Shown here: in pieces, positions 1 to 10,600 of the stretch
How the letters are laid out: every line of letters starts with the position of its first letter
Position numbering within the stretch: position 1 is the first letter of the stretch
NCBI GenBank assembly: GCA_001512635.1
Contig: LFSA01000120.1
Location: forward strand, 1 to 40,739
Reading direction: 5' to 3'
DNA length: 40,739 nucleotides
Source of the DNA: Pelotomaculum sp. DTU098
GTDB taxonomy: Bacteria; Bacillota; Desulfotomaculia; Desulfotomaculales; Pelotomaculaceae
Made by a program: the position numbers and the translations under genes
The notes under the pieces: model-generated
Database searches by the model: none
Seen by the model: the letters and a program-made list of their open reading frames with translations, nothing else
Told to the model about the DNA's origin: nothing

Positions 1-99
1 GCTCTTAACTGCTGCAAGTATAAACCAAATAACAGGTAAAATCAAGTTACAATAAGCATAACCGGGAAATACTCAACTGGCAAAACCCCTTGCTTTTTC

Positions 100-1251
<1,152 letters not shown>

Positions 1252-1266
1252 TTAGTAACCAGTTTA

Positions 1267-2154
1267 CTAAGCGTTTAAAAACTTGCGCAAACTTATTAAA
1301 CTGCCCAAGGCCCCCAGGGCCAGGCCCAGGACCAGGAGGCCCTCCAGCATGGGCACAAGTAAACTGTGGTCGGTTACCAGCTGCATAAAGGGTAGAGATA
1401 CCTGGATGTTTTTAACTAAAGACTGGTAACCGTAATAAACGGCCACCACCGCAAGCAAGGCTCCGGCCAGTCCCAGGAACATCCCTTCCAGCAAGAAAGG
1501 AAAGCGCACGAACCAGTTGGTTGCTCCCAGGAATTTCATGATCCCGATCTCCTTGCGCCGGGCAAAAACAGAAAGGCGAATGGTGGTCGCAATCAGGAAA
1601 ACCGCTGCTATAGCCAGCAGCACCATTGTTACCAGCCCGGCGGTACGGACCCAGCGGCTTAAGTCCAGGAGTTTTTCCACCACACCCTGACCGTAGCGAA
1701 CCTGATCAACCCGGGGATAGGCCGCCAGTTCCCTGGCCAGGGGCACCACCTGTTCCACCGTTTGGGTTTTTATGCGGAAGGTGTCGGGAAGCGGGTTCTT
1801 TTCTTCGAGGCCCTCCAGGATATCCCCTTGCTCCCCGAAGTTTTCCTGCATTTCTTTAAGTGCCTCTTGCTTGCTGACGAATTTCAACTCCGCTACTTCG
1901 GGTAGAGACCTTAGCGCGGCCTCCAGTTCCTTAATATCTTCAGGCGTAGTTTCATCTTGCAAAAAAACACTTATTTCAACGCTGGACTCAAGGTTTTCAG
2001 CAATCTTGTTGGCATTCATGACCACCAGCAGGGAACTTCCGAGAATAAGTAATGATACGGCCACAACCCCGATTGACGCCACCGACAGCCAGCTGTTGCG
2101 CAGGACGGAGTAAAAGGCCTCGCGAAAATAATAAGCGATGGTGCTAAGCCTCAT
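1267..2154 (-). CDS. ftsX: Cell division ABC transporter permease FtsX
   Basis: Membrane partner of FtsE; it passes ATP-driven conformational change to an extracellular peptidoglycan hydrolase. About 295 residues from the chosen ATG, beginning [14 protein letters not shown]. It has one N-terminal membrane segment (about 20-45), an extracellular loop domain (about 50-155), and three C-terminal membrane segments with the FtsX-family stretch FARRKEIGIMKFLGAT. An in-frame start 20 codons upstream would run deep into ftsE and is less likely. The chosen ATG overlaps the ftsE stop by 11 bp, which fits translational coupling. The M23 peptidase follows, giving the usual three-part module; in Bacillus the hydrolase partner (CwlO) is encoded elsewhere. 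Confidence 0.93.
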   Translation of the reverse strand: MRLSTIAYYFREAFYSVLRNSWLSVASIGVVAVSLLILGSSLLVVMNANKIAENLESSVEISVFLQDETTPEDIKELEAALRSLPEVAELKFVSKQEALKEMQENFGEQGDILEGLEEKNPLPDTFRIKTQTVEQVVPLARELAAYPRVDQVRYGQGVVEKLLDLSRWVRTAGLVTMVLLAIAAVFLIATTIRLSVFARRKEIGIMKFLGATNWFVRFPFLLEGMFLGLAGALLAVVAVYYGYQSLVKNIQVSLPFMQLVTDHSLLVPMLEGLLVLGLALGALGSLISLRKFLNA

Positions 2155-2839
2155 GGCGGTAGACTCCTTTTTCCTCGTCCCGCACAATCCTGCCGTCAAC
2201 CAGTTCAACAACACGCTTCTTCATGTGATTGACAATATCCCAGGCGTGTGTAGCCATGATGATTGTGGTACCGTGCAAGTTGATATCATCAAGCAGCTTC
2301 ATCAACTCCCAGGAGGTTTCCGGGTCCAGGTTGCCTGTGGGTTCATCCGCAATGATCAGGACGGGGTTATTTACAATGGCCCTGGCCACGCATACCCGCT
2401 GCTGTTCTCCACCGGAGAGATGGGCCGGAAAAACGCCGGCTTTGTCCGAAAGACCCACCATCTCAAGCACAGCGGGCACAGCCCTTCTAATCTCCCTTTT
2501 GGATGCTCCTATGACTTCCAGGGCAAAGGCTACATTCTCATAGACAGTTTTCTGCGGCAGGAGGCGAAAATCTTGAAAAATCATGCCGATGGAACGCCGC
2601 AGGTATGGGATTTCCCGGGGCCTCATCCGCACCAGGCTTTTTCCGCCGAAAATTATTTGGCCTTTGGTAGGAAACTCTTCCCGGTACAATAGCTTCATCA
2701 GTGTTGTCTTGCCGGCTCCGCTGGGGCCTACTAAAAAGATAAACTCCCCTTTCCGGATGCGCAGGCTTACGTCGTTTAAAGCACGCACACCGTTGGGGTA
2801 TATTTTTGTCACTCCGGATAATTGGATCAACCGCCACAC
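2144..2839 (-). CDS. ftsE: Cell division ATP-binding protein FtsE
   Basis: Cytoplasmic ABC ATPase that drives FtsX, 231 residues, the normal length. Walker A is GPSGAGKTT, the ABC signature is LSGGEQQR, Walker B is [10 protein letters not shown], and the switch His lies in MATHAWD. The start is GTG with GAGAGG just upstream. It is first in ftsE-ftsX-M23. The leader upstream is long and gene-free, with a GAAA-loop hairpin and, further away, a group II intron remnant. Confidence 0.95.
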   Translation of the reverse strand: MWRLIQLSGVTKIYPNGVRALNDVSLRIRKGEFIFLVGPSGAGKTTLMKLLYREEFPTKGQIIFGGKSLVRMRPREIPYLRRSIGMIFQDFRLLPQKTVYENVAFALEVIGASKREIRRAVPAVLEMVGLSDKAGVFPAHLSGGEQQRVCVARAIVNNPVLIIADEPTGNLDPETSWELMKLLDDINLHGTTIIMATHAWDIVNHMKKRVVELVDGRIVRDEEKGVYRHEA

Positions 2840-3190
2840 CTCTCATTTCTGTTGGCGACGGCCCGCAGATCGACGTGATAGCGGGTCCTGCACGTAGCCC
2901 ACCGGGTTTAAGAACGGGAGAAGCACACCTTTCAATGTGCAGAAAAAACCCCTGGAACCTGTGCAATTATCCCTGATTTAAATCAGATAAGGGTTTGAAA
3001 TACTGACAATGCACTTAACGCCGCAATTTTATTCGACAACAGCAGCGCCGAATCCTTCTCAAAAAAGGGAGAAAAAGAAAAAACCCGTCGCTTTATGGTA
3101 TTATTTACCAATTTTATGTTTAGACACCCAGACCGCTGGTGCAACACCATCAGGGGTTGAAGATGTCTACTATCAGGCTAGAAACAACGA
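2840..3190. other. Gene-free ftsE leader region
   Basis: No convincing coding region is seen on either strand. On the minus strand (the ftsE leader) there is a hairpin at about 2922-2940: a seven-pair GCACATT/GGTGTGC stem closed by a GAAA loop. Nearer ftsE, further self-complementary pieces (ACGTG/CACGT and CCCGC/GCGGG) suggest a structured 5' UTR. TTCGACA at 3032-3038 reads TGTCGAA on the minus strand, the Spo0A box core. No clear sigma-A promoter was found. Confidence 0.5.
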
Positions 3191-3260
3191 GTAGGGTAGA
3201 GCCGCTGCGGCGTTATCCCTCTCACAGAACCGTACGTACGGCCCACGTATACGGCCCCTG
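3191..3260 (-). mobile_element. Group II intron 3' end remnant (domains V-VI)
   Basis: Read on the minus strand this segment has the layout of the last two domains of a bacterial group II intron. GGGCCGTATACG pairs with CGTACGTACGGTTC, like the domain V helix with its two-base bulge. A domain VI-like hairpin follows (GAGAGGG, GCCG CAG CGGC, CTCT) and ends ACCCTAC, a usual intron 3' end. The catalytic triad position reads GGC rather than the usual AGC or CGC, and no intact reverse transcriptase is upstream. It is therefore read as a dead remnant. Class not determined. Confidence 0.6.
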
Positions 3261-3527
3261 ATAAACATCAGTCACTTATTCATAAATCAGTCACTTATTT
3301 ATACAAGTGATGCAAAATCCCGATAGATAACTTCCCGCTGGTCAGGCGACAGGGTTTCTTTCAACCAATCGGCCCGGCAGACATGCCGGGAGAACAAGCA
3401 AAGACCACCTGCTGTATGTACAGGTGGCCGGAATTGCCCGGGGTTTATAAACAAGCCTTGTTAAAAACAGCCTTAATTTCTGGACTGCCGCCGCTTTCTC
3501 CCGCGGAAGACAAGCTCTTGGTAATAG
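3261..3527. other. Gene-free stretch with direct repeat and coding relic
   Basis: ATCAGTCACTTATT occurs twice (3267-3280 and 3286-3299), a 19-base period. On the minus strand an open stretch from about 3430 down to the stop at 3299-3301 encodes about 43 residues ending in RDFASLV. It has protein-like composition but no start codon and a stop just upstream, so it may be the tail of a decayed gene. Its position just before the intron-like domain V would suit an intron-encoded protein, but I do not recognise the residues. Confidence 0.35.
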
Positions 3528-4466
3528 TTACTTCCGGGCAACGGTTTCCTTTACCGCAGCTGCAATCCATTTAGGGGTAAGCCTGAAATACTCCAGCAGC
3601 TCCTCCGGCGATCCGGACTCGCCAAACCTGTCAGGAACCCCCAGTCGCTTCATCAAAACAGGATGGTTTTCCACAAGGGCCTCCGCCACGGCGCTGCCCA
3701 GGCCGCCGATAATGCTGTGCTCCTCGACGGTAACCAGGGCGCCGGTCCTTTTAGCGGCTGCTACCACAGCCTCCACATCCAGGGGTTTGATGGTATGGAT
3801 GTCCAGGACATCCACTTCCAGACCCTCCGCAGCCAGGAGCTCTGCAGCCTCCAGGGCGGCTGAAACCATAATCCCCGTCGCCAGGATGGCCGCGTCCCGG
3901 CCTTCCCGGAGCACAACCGCCCGGCCGGGTTCAAACTTGAAGCCGGGTTCGTGCAGAACCGGCACAGGGGAGCGGCCCAGGCGAATATAGACAGGACCTT
4001 GCAGTTCCGCCGCTGCCCTGACCGCCCCGGCTGTCTCGACAGCATCGGCGGGCACAAAAACGGTCATATTGGGCAGCGCCCGCATCAGGGCAATATCTTC
4101 AACGGACTGGTGGGAACCCCCGTCCGCGCCTACGGTAATCCCCGCATGGCTGGCCCCGATTTTAACATTAAGGCCTGAGTAAGCAACGCTGTTGCGCACC
4201 TGGTCAAAGGCCCGGCCCGCAGCGAAAACAGCGAAGGTGCTGCAGAAGGGGATCTTGCCGGCGGCAGCAAGGCCGGCAGCTGTACCGATCATATTCTGCT
4301 CGGCAATACCCATGTTAAAAAAACGTTCGGGAAAAGTTTTACCGAAGCCTGCTGTCATGGTAGATTTGGACAGGTCCGCATCGAGAACCACCACGCCGGG
4401 GTTTTCCCGGCCCAGCTGGATCAGGGCTTCACCGTAGGCTGCCCTGGTTGCTATTTTTTTACTCAC
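3528..4466 (-). CDS. Transketolase, C-terminal subunit
   Basis: Second half of a split transketolase (312 residues), carrying the pyrimidine-binding and C-terminal domains. With the N-terminal subunit it moves two-carbon units between sugar phosphates using thiamine diphosphate. FFNMGIAEQNMIGTAAGLA holds the catalytic Glu of the Pyr domain, and GADGGSHQSVEDIALMRALPNM is the usual following block. The C-terminal domain has TVEEHSIIGGLGSAVAE. The GTG start overlaps the previous stop as GTGA. A homologous 1-deoxyxylulose-5-phosphate synthase is a single chain of about 620 residues, so the split form favours transketolase. Confidence 0.92.
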   Translation of the reverse strand: MSKKIATRAAYGEALIQLGRENPGVVVLDADLSKSTMTAGFGKTFPERFFNMGIAEQNMIGTAAGLAAAGKIPFCSTFAVFAAGRAFDQVRNSVAYSGLNVKIGASHAGITVGADGGSHQSVEDIALMRALPNMTVFVPADAVETAGAVRAAAELQGPVYIRLGRSPVPVLHEPGFKFEPGRAVVLREGRDAAILATGIMVSAALEAAELLAAEGLEVDVLDIHTIKPLDVEAVVAAAKRTGALVTVEEHSIIGGLGSAVAEALVENHPVLMKRLGVPDRFGESGSPEELLEYFRLTPKWIAAAVKETVARK

Positions 4467-5326
4467 GACAGGCTTCCCTCCTCTCCGGGCACAGGGCCGG
4501 GCGTAGTCTCCCCGTCGTCCAGTTCTGCCAGGGCCCTGTCTCTTTCAGCGGGTTTGGGCGCCACGCCGTGCCAGTCAACCTGGCCTTCCATAAAGGAAAC
4601 ACCCCGGCCTTTCACGGTTTCAGCCACGATCATGGTGGGACGCCCCCGGACTGTTTTTGCTTCTGCCAGGGCGCTGAGAATTTCACCCATGTTATGCCCG
4701 TCAATCTCAATTACGTGCCAGCCAAAGGCGCGCCACTTGGCTGCTACGGGCTCCGGGGACATGACCTCCCGCACCGGGCCGTCAATCTGATAGCCGTTAT
4801 GATCCAGAAAGGCGGTCAGGTTATCCAGCCGGTAATGGGCAGCGGCCATGGAGGCCTCCCAGATCTGGCCTTCCTGGATTTCCCCGTCTCCCAGGAGAAC
4901 ATAGACCCGGTAGTCCCTGCGGTCCAGCCTGGCTGCCAGGGCCATACCGTTGGCGACAGACAGGCCCTGGCCCAGGGATCCCGTGGACATCTCCACACCG
5001 GGGACTTTGCGCATATCCGGGTGTCCCTGCAGCCTGCTGCCCAGCTGGCGCAGACTCAGCAAATCCTCCACCGGGAAAAAGCCCCGCTCCGCCAGGGCAG
5101 CGTAAAGCACAGGGGCAGCGTGCCCCTTGGAAAGTATGAAGCGGTCCCGGTCAGGCCAGTCCGGCCGGGATGGGTCCAGCCGCAATTCGTGGAAATACAG
5201 CGCCGCCACAATGTCGGCGGCTGAAAGGGAACCGCCCGGGTGTCCGGAGCCGGCCGCACAGGTCATTTGAATGATGTGTTTACGCAAAATCCTTGCTTTA
5301 TTTTCTAGTTCTTTAAGTTTAGCCAT
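4463..5326 (-). CDS. Transketolase, N-terminal subunit
   Basis: Thiamine-diphosphate-binding half of a split transketolase, about 287 residues from the chosen start (MAKLKELENKARILRKHI). It shows GSGHPGGSLSAADIVAALY, the SKGHAAP block, GSLGQGLSVANGMAL, and the TPP/Mg motif GDGEIQEG followed by DHNGYQIDG. The ATG at 5326 has AGGAG about 8 bases upstream; an earlier in-frame start would overlap the yitT-like gene. It is followed directly by the C-terminal subunit, and the two make one enzyme of the non-oxidative pentose phosphate pathway. Confidence 0.92.
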   Translation of the reverse strand: MAKLKELENKARILRKHIIQMTCAAGSGHPGGSLSAADIVAALYFHELRLDPSRPDWPDRDRFILSKGHAAPVLYAALAERGFFPVEDLLSLRQLGSRLQGHPDMRKVPGVEMSTGSLGQGLSVANGMALAARLDRRDYRVYVLLGDGEIQEGQIWEASMAAAHYRLDNLTAFLDHNGYQIDGPVREVMSPEPVAAKWRAFGWHVIEIDGHNMGEILSALAEAKTVRGRPTMIVAETVKGRGVSFMEGQVDWHGVAPKPAERDRALAELDDGETTPGPVPGEEGSLS

Positions 5327-5339
5327 CCTCTCTCTCCTG

Positions 5340-6227
5340 TTACTTATACCTTTTAAATCCCTCGCCCAAAACCTCGTGGACATCTGCCAGGATCACAAAG
5401 GCGCCAGGGTCCACCTGGTAGACAATTTCTTTCAGGCGGCTCACTTCGGACCGGTTAACCACCGAGAGGACCACCTCCCTGTCCGTTCCCGTGTACACGC
5501 CGCGGGCGGGCCAGGCTGTGGCACCCCGGTTCAGCTCCTCTACAATGGCCGCCGCAACATCCGAAGGGCGCCGGGATATAATGAAAAAAGCCTTGGCGTA
5601 GCTTATACCCTCCTGGACCACGTCAATCAGCCAGGAGACGATAAATATGGTGAGCAGAGCGTACATAGCCAGCTCGGCGGAATCAAAGGTAGCCCAGGCA
5701 GCAAGCACCACCGCCCCGTCCACCAGGAAAAGCAGCCGGCCGATATTAGCCCCGGTATAGGTACGCAAGACGGCCGCCGCCAGGTCCGTGCCGCCGGTGG
5801 TACCCTTATACCGGAAAACCAATCCCAGGCCCAGGCCCACCAGGACCCCCCCGTACAAACTTGCCAGCAGGACATCCTGGGTGGGTACCGGCAGGACGGG
5901 AGCCAGCAGGTCTATAGCCAGGGAAAGGCTGATTGTCCCGTACAGGGAGCGAAACCCGAAGGGCAGCCCCAGCCGGAGGATACCCAGGATGAATAGCGGT
6001 ACGTTCAGGGCCAGCATGGTTATACCCACCGGTGCTCCAATCAAGTAGTACAGGATGGTGGCAATCCCGCTGACTCCACCTGCGGCAATCTTATTGGGAA
6101 TGAGAAATAAATCCAGACCCAGGGCGGTTAGTAAAACGCCCAGGCTGACCCCAAGAATCTCGTATAATCCTTTCACCGGCAGACACGTCCCGTACTTGCT
6201 TGGATCTGATCTTATCCAGTATAGCAT
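5340..6227 (-). CDS. YitT family membrane protein (DUF161/DUF2179)
   Basis: Integral membrane protein of unknown function, 295 residues at most. About five or six hydrophobic segments cover residues 20-200, including the family stretch LIPNKIAAGGVSGIATILYYL and the glycine-rich KGTTGGTDLAAAVL. Residues about 215-290 form the soluble DUF2179 domain (GISYAKAFFIISRRPSDVA, RGATAWPARGVYTGTDREVV). The start is uncertain: ATG at 6227 and GTG at 6176 are both without a clear ribosome binding site. It ends 13 bp before transketolase and may share its transcript. Confidence 0.85.
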   Translation of the reverse strand: MLYWIRSDPSKYGTCLPVKGLYEILGVSLGVLLTALGLDLFLIPNKIAAGGVSGIATILYYLIGAPVGITMLALNVPLFILGILRLGLPFGFRSLYGTISLSLAIDLLAPVLPVPTQDVLLASLYGGVLVGLGLGLVFRYKGTTGGTDLAAAVLRTYTGANIGRLLFLVDGAVVLAAWATFDSAELAMYALLTIFIVSWLIDVVQEGISYAKAFFIISRRPSDVAAAIVEELNRGATAWPARGVYTGTDREVVLSVVNRSEVSRLKEIVYQVDPGAFVILADVHEVLGEGFKRYK

Positions 6228-6289
6228 GTGAAATTACTGCAAATTTTAGACGAGCCTGCCCCCGGGCGAGAACCGGAAATATTTCTCAA

Positions 6290-6296
6290 TTCGACA
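6290..6296 (-). promoter_or_regulatory. Possible Spo0A box
   Basis: TGTCGAA on the minus strand, within TTATGTCGAATTG, upstream of the yitT-like gene. It matches the Spo0A box core. A seven-base match is expected several times by chance in a window this long, so this is weak evidence. Confidence 0.25.
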
Positions 6297-6412
6297 TAAA
6301 CATGTAAATATTCTGTTCCGACCCGGAAAATCCTGCAGGATTTCTAAATCAGCTACAAATATGTAATGATCTTTGTCGCCCAGGGTATTAAAAAACTGTT
6401 CAAAAAGCACCG

Positions 6413-6455
6413 GGAGGGGAGCCTTTTCCAGGTACAAAAGGCTCCCCTCCCTGCT
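6413..6455 (-). terminator. Intrinsic terminator of prfB
   Basis: Perfect 15-pair stem with arms at 6413-6427 and 6436-6450 and an 8-base loop. On the minus strand it lies 25 bp after the prfB stop and is followed by CGGTGCTTTTT. It ends the hpf-secA-prfB region. Confidence 0.85.
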
Positions 6456-6475
6456 CTGGCTTTTTTACGGCCGGC

Positions 6476-7583
6476 TTAACGCCCGGCGCGGGCCTGTTCT
6501 CTTAAATAGGCGGCAATGAAGGGATCAATTTCGCCGTCCATAACAGCTTCGATATTTCCTGTTTCCAGCCCGGTGCGGTGGTCCTTAACCAGGGTATAGG
6601 GGTGAAAGACATAGGAACGGATCTGGCTGCCCCAGGCTATCTCCTGCTGGTCACCGCGCAGGACCGCCAGCTCTTCCTCTTTTTTGCGGAGCTCCAGGTC
6701 CATCAGCCTGGCCTTGAGCATTTTCATGGCGGCCAGGCGGTTGGACAGCTGGGAGCGTTCGTTCTGGCAGGTTACCACAATCCCGGTGGGCAGGTGGGTG
6801 ATGCGTACCGCGGAATCGGTCTTGTTGACGTGCTGCCCCCCTGCCCCACCGGCGCGGAAAGTGTCTATCTTTAAATCCTCGGGTCTGATCTGGACCTCCA
6901 CTTCGTCGTCCACATCCGGAAGTACGTCCACCGAAGCAAAGGAAGTATGCCGCCGCCCGGCCGTATCGAATGGTGATATGCGCACCAGCCGGTGCACTCC
7001 CTTTTCCGAGCGTAGATAACCGTAAGCGTTCTGGCCGGTAACCTCAATGGTGACGCTCTTGGTACCTGCCTCGTCACCGGGTAGTATATCAAGCAACTCC
7101 ACCTTGTAGCGGCGCCGCTCCGCCCAGCGCATGTACATCCGCAGCAGCATATCCACCCAGTCCTGGGCTTCGGTTCCACCCGCCCCTGCATGCAGGGACA
7201 TGATAGCATTTCCCCGGTCGTAGGGCCCCGCCAGCAGGACGGCGAGCTCCATCTCGGACACTCTCCGGGTAATAGAAGCCAGTCCCTCCTTCACCTCGTT
7301 GGCTGTATCCTGATCCTGCTCCTCTTCGCCCAGCTCCAGCAAAACCACCAGGTCCTCATAATCCCTGGCCAGGTCTTTGAAAAGGGTAACTTTTTCCCGC
7401 AGGCCCGCCAGTTGCTGGAGGATTTTCTGGGCTTGCTCCGGTTCATCCCAGAAACCTTCGGCAAGCATCTTCTTTTCCAGCGTCTCGATTTCCTTTTCCA
7501 TCAGGGCTATGTCAAAGAGAAACCCTCAAATCTTCAATCCGCCTGGCCAGGGGCTCCAGGCTGCGCTTAAGTTCCGAGTACAT
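6476..7583 (-). CDS. prfB: Peptide chain release factor 2, with programmed +1 frameshift
   Basis: Release factor for UGA and UAA stops, about 368 residues after frameshifting. The first 23 codons (ATG 7581-7583, MYSELKRSLEPLARRIED) end at CTT TGA C; a +1 shift at the TGA leads through Asp-Ile-Ala-Leu into the long frame whose first Met is at 7501. It has the stop-recognition tripeptide SPF (VRISPFDTAG) and the catalytic GGQ (AGGAGGQHVNKTDSA). AAGGTGA lies just upstream of the ATG. It starts 29 bp after secA, a common Firmicutes arrangement. Calling only the ORF from 7501 would miss the regulatory N-terminus. Confidence 0.95.
7511..7517 (-). promoter_or_regulatory. prfB +1 frameshift site (CTT TGA C)
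   Basis: CTT at 7515-7517 and in-frame TGA at 7512-7514 followed by C, with GAGGG a few bases upstream as the internal Shine-Dalgarno-like stimulator. This is the known autoregulatory site: scarce RF2 lets the ribosome slip +1 and make more RF2. Confidence 0.93.
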
Positions 7584-7612
7584 GGCTCACCTTCCCTGTG
7601 TTTATTAAACTG

Positions 7613-10282
7613 TTAAACTGCCGCCGCCCGGCCGCAGCACTTCTTGTACTTCTTGCCACTGCCGCAGGGACAGGGGTCATTGCGCCCAACCTTATTTTCC
7701 TTGCGCACCGGTTTCTTTGGCCCTTCCTCCGCGGCGTAGCGGTTTTCCGACACCTGGCGCTTCTGCTCCTGCTGGGGCTGGACCACGTTGACACGGAAAA
7801 TATAGCGCACAACGTCGTCCTGAATGGAAGCGATCATATTCTGAAACATTTCGTACCCCTCAAACTTGTATTCAATCAAGGGGTCTTTCTGGCCGTACGC
7901 CCGCAGCCCGATGCCCTCCCGGAGCTGGTCCATGGCGTCCAGGTGATCCATCCACTTCTCATCCACAATGCGCAGCATGACAACCCGCTCAATTTCCCGC
8001 ATCGTTTCTGGACCGAGCTCCTGTTCCCTGGCATCGTAGGCTTGCTGGGAACGTTCAGTCAGAAACTCCTGCATTTCCCTGCGGCCCATACCCTCCAGGT
8101 CTGAGGGCGTAAGACCGTGTCCGGGCAGGAAATACTGTTCGGCGTAATCAAGCAGGCCCTTCAAATCCCATTCCTCGGGATAAACTCCTTCCGGTGCATA
8201 GACATTCACGGCCCGCTCCACGCTGGCCCTGATCATATCCAGCACATTTTCCTTTAAGTTTTCCCCGGTCAGGACCTGCCGCCGCTGCCTGTAAATCAAC
8301 TCCCGCTGCTGGTTCATCACATCGTCGTACTCGAGCACGTGCTTGCGGATCTCAAAGTTGCGGTTTTCCACCCTTTTTTGGGCCGTCTCGATGGACTTGG
8401 TGATCATGGGGTGCTCTATGGGCACATCTTCTTCAATCCCCAGGCGGTCCATGATCCCCGCTATATTGTCGGAGCCGAACAGGCGCATCAGGTCGTCTTC
8501 CAGGGAACTGAAAAACTGGGTGGAACCGGGGTCACCCTGGCGGCCGCAGCGGCCCCGCAGCTGGTTATCAATGCGGCGGCTCTCGTGCCGCTCCGTCCCC
8601 ACGATGTGCAGCCCTCCCAGCTCAACTACCCGGCGGCGTTCCTCTTCCGTCTGCCGCCGGTAGTTCTCCAGGAGGGACTGGTAGACCGGGTCCTCCGGCT
8701 GAACGGAAACCCCGCCTGGGGCCAGTTCACCCGAGGCTTCAAAATTCTGGCCCTGTTTGCGCAATTCCTGCCGGGCCAGAAATTCGGGGTTGCCCCCCAG
8801 GAGAATATCTGTTCCGCGCCCGGCCATGTTGGTGGCGATGGTAACAGCCCCCAGACGCCCGGCCTGGGCGACGATTTCGGCCTCTTTCTCATGGTATTTG
8901 GCGTTAAGTACCTGGTGGGGGATGCCCTTGCGCTTCAGCATACTGCTCAGGATTTCGGACTTTTCAATGGAAATGGTGCCCACCAGCACCGGCTGCCCCC
9001 GGGCGTGCCTTTCGGCAATTTCGTTGACCACAGCCCGGAATTTTGCCTGCTCGGTCTTATAGACGACATCGGGCAGGTCTACCCGGATCATCGGCTTATT
9101 GGTGGGTATGACCACAACATCCAGGCCGTATATTTTTTTAAACTCCTGCTCCTCGGTTGCTGCTGTGCCGGTCATTCCCGCCAGCTTTTTATACATCCTG
9201 AAGTAATTCTGGAACGTGATGGTGGCCAGGGTCTGGGACTCCCGCTCAATCTTGACGCCCTCTTTGGCCTCAATGGCCTGGTGCAGGCCGTCGCTGTAAC
9301 GCCGTCCGAACATCAGGCGGCCGGTGAACTCGTCGACGATAATAACTTGCCCGTCCTTGACCACATAGTCCCTGTCCCTCTTCATCAACCCGTGGGCCTT
9401 CAAGGCCTGGTTGAGGTGGTGGGTGAGCTCGATGTTCTTATCGTCGTAAAGGTTTTCCACACCCAGCATTTTTTCCACCTTGGCCACACCAGACTCGGTA
9501 ATGGTCACGGTATGGGCCTTCTCGTCCACATTGTAATCCACATCCCGGATCAGTTTCGGCACGATCCGGGCAAAGGTATAATAAAGCTCGGTGGATTTTT
9601 CAGCCTGGCCGGAAATAATCAGGGGTGTCCGGGCCTCGTCCACCAGGATGCTGTCCACCTCGTCCACGATGGCGTAGTTCAGTTCCCGCTGGACCAGTTG
9701 CTCGGGACGAAGGGCCATGTTGTCCCGCAGGTAGTCGAAGCCGAACTCATTATTGGTACCGTAGGTAATATCCGCAGCATAGGCTTGCCGGCGTTCTGCC
9801 CAGTCCAGGCCGTGCACTATCAGGCCGACGCTCAGCCCCAGGTACTTATAAATCTGTCCCATCCACTCGCTATCCCGCCGGGCCAGGTAGTCGTTAACCG
9901 TCACCACATGAACACCCTTGCCCGTAAGGGCGTTCAGGTATACCGGCAGGGTGGCCACCAGGGTTTTTCCTTCGCCGGTCTTCATCTCGGCAATCCGGCC
10001 CTGGTGGAGGACAATTCCTCCCATAAGCTGGACGTCAAAATGCCGCATCCCGAGAACCCTGCGGGAGGCCTCCCGCACAACGGCAAAGGCTTCCGGAAGA
10101 ATTTCGTCCAGGGTCTGCCCGCGGTCCAGCCGCTCCCGGAATTCCGCAGTCTTACCTTTCAGCTCGGCCTCCGAAAGAGCGGATATTTCCCTTTCCAGCT
10201 TGTTGATTTCATCCACAGTGCGTTGTAGCTTCTTTATCTCACGGGCGTTGTCATCAAGCCAGTTCTTGATAAACCCCAGCAT
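7613..10282 (-). CDS. secA: Preprotein translocase ATPase SecA
   Basis: Motor ATPase that pushes unfolded precursors through SecYEG, 889 residues, full length. It shows the N-terminal helix, Walker A region [13 protein letters not shown]-type box [13 protein letters not shown], the preprotein cross-linking domain, the second RecA-like domain ([13 protein letters not shown]), the helical wing/scaffold, and a C-terminal zinc tail [13 protein letters not shown] for SecB or ribosome binding. AAGGTGAT precedes the ATG. It follows hpf and precedes prfB. A sigma-A-like promoter lies about 130 bp upstream. Confidence 0.98.
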   Translation of the reverse strand: MLGFIKNWLDDNAREIKKLQRTVDEINKLEREISALSEAELKGKTAEFRERLDRGQTLDEILPEAFAVVREASRRVLGMRHFDVQLMGGIVLHQGRIAEMKTGEGKTLVATLPVYLNALTGKGVHVVTVNDYLARRDSEWMGQIYKYLGLSVGLIVHGLDWAERRQAYAADITYGTNNEFGFDYLRDNMALRPEQLVQRELNYAIVDEVDSILVDEARTPLIISGQAEKSTELYYTFARIVPKLIRDVDYNVDEKAHTVTITESGVAKVEKMLGVENLYDDKNIELTHHLNQALKAHGLMKRDRDYVVKDGQVIIVDEFTGRLMFGRRYSDGLHQAIEAKEGVKIERESQTLATITFQNYFRMYKKLAGMTGTAATEEQEFKKIYGLDVVVIPTNKPMIRVDLPDVVYKTEQAKFRAVVNEIAERHARGQPVLVGTISIEKSEILSSMLKRKGIPHQVLNAKYHEKEAEIVAQAGRLGAVTIATNMAGRGTDILLGGNPEFLARQELRKQGQNFEASGELAPGGVSVQPEDPVYQSLLENYRRQTEEERRRVVELGGLHIVGTERHESRRIDNQLRGRCGRQGDPGSTQFFSSLEDDLMRLFGSDNIAGIMDRLGIEEDVPIEHPMITKSIETAQKRVENRNFEIRKHVLEYDDVMNQQRELIYRQRRQVLTGENLKENVLDMIRASVERAVNVYAPEGVYPEEWDLKGLLDYAEQYFLPGHGLTPSDLEGMGRREMQEFLTERSQQAYDAREQELGPETMREIERVVMLRIVDEKWMDHLDAMDQLREGIGLRAYGQKDPLIEYKFEGYEMFQNMIASIQDDVVRYIFRVNVVQPQQEQKRQVSENRYAAEEGPKKPVRKENKVGRNDPCPCGSGKKYKKCCGRAAAV

Positions 10283-10413
10283 TTTATCACCTTCTTAAAC
10301 CTTAATCTGCCAATTAAGGTCCTTCATTTTTTATATCCCTTTAAACACGTTCTTTGTGCCACAGCGCAACCGGATGCTTGAAACAAGCAGAAGGGCGCAG
10401 GCGTCATCTTAAT

Positions 10414-10443
10414 ATTATACTTTATCTATAATAAAGCCGTCAA
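10414..10443 (-). promoter_or_regulatory. Sigma-A promoter of secA
   Basis: On the minus strand TTGACG (10438-10443), an 18-base spacer, and TATAAT (10414-10419). The start codon at 10282 leaves a leader of about 125 bases. Confidence 0.7.
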
Positions 10444-10555
10444 TTAATACAGCTATTGCCATAATAGTTATAAAATTACTGGAATGATAATTATAGCAGA
10501 TTTGTTAACTAACAAAATCCTGGTTTTTATCCTTTTCTAACCGGGGATAAAGACA

Positions 10556-10577
10556 GGCGCACTCTGGAAAGTGCGCC
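10556..10577 (-). terminator. Probable terminator of hpf
   Basis: GGCGCACT and AGTGCGCC pair around a six-base loop, about 25 bp after the hpf stop on the minus strand. The following T-run is short (TGTCTTTATCC), so efficiency is uncertain. Confidence 0.55.
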
Positions 10578-10600
10578 CGGGACCAGCTATTTGTCAGGTT

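Larger units (their letters stand above)
10283..10600. other. Gene-free secA leader, AT-rich
   Basis: No coding region is seen. It holds the secA promoter (10414-10443) and the hpf terminator (10556-10577). The remainder is AT-rich without recognisable structure. Confidence 0.6.

Noticed and set aside
2538..2966. A 142-codon minus-strand frame overlapping the start of ftsE
   Set aside because: It overlaps ftsE in another frame and lacks family features or a binding site; the ftsE start with GAGAGG is well supported.
8339..10228. A 629-codon open frame on the plus strand opposite secA
   Set aside because: It mirrors the codon pattern of secA, has no ribosome binding site and its translation resembles no protein. 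It is a shadow.
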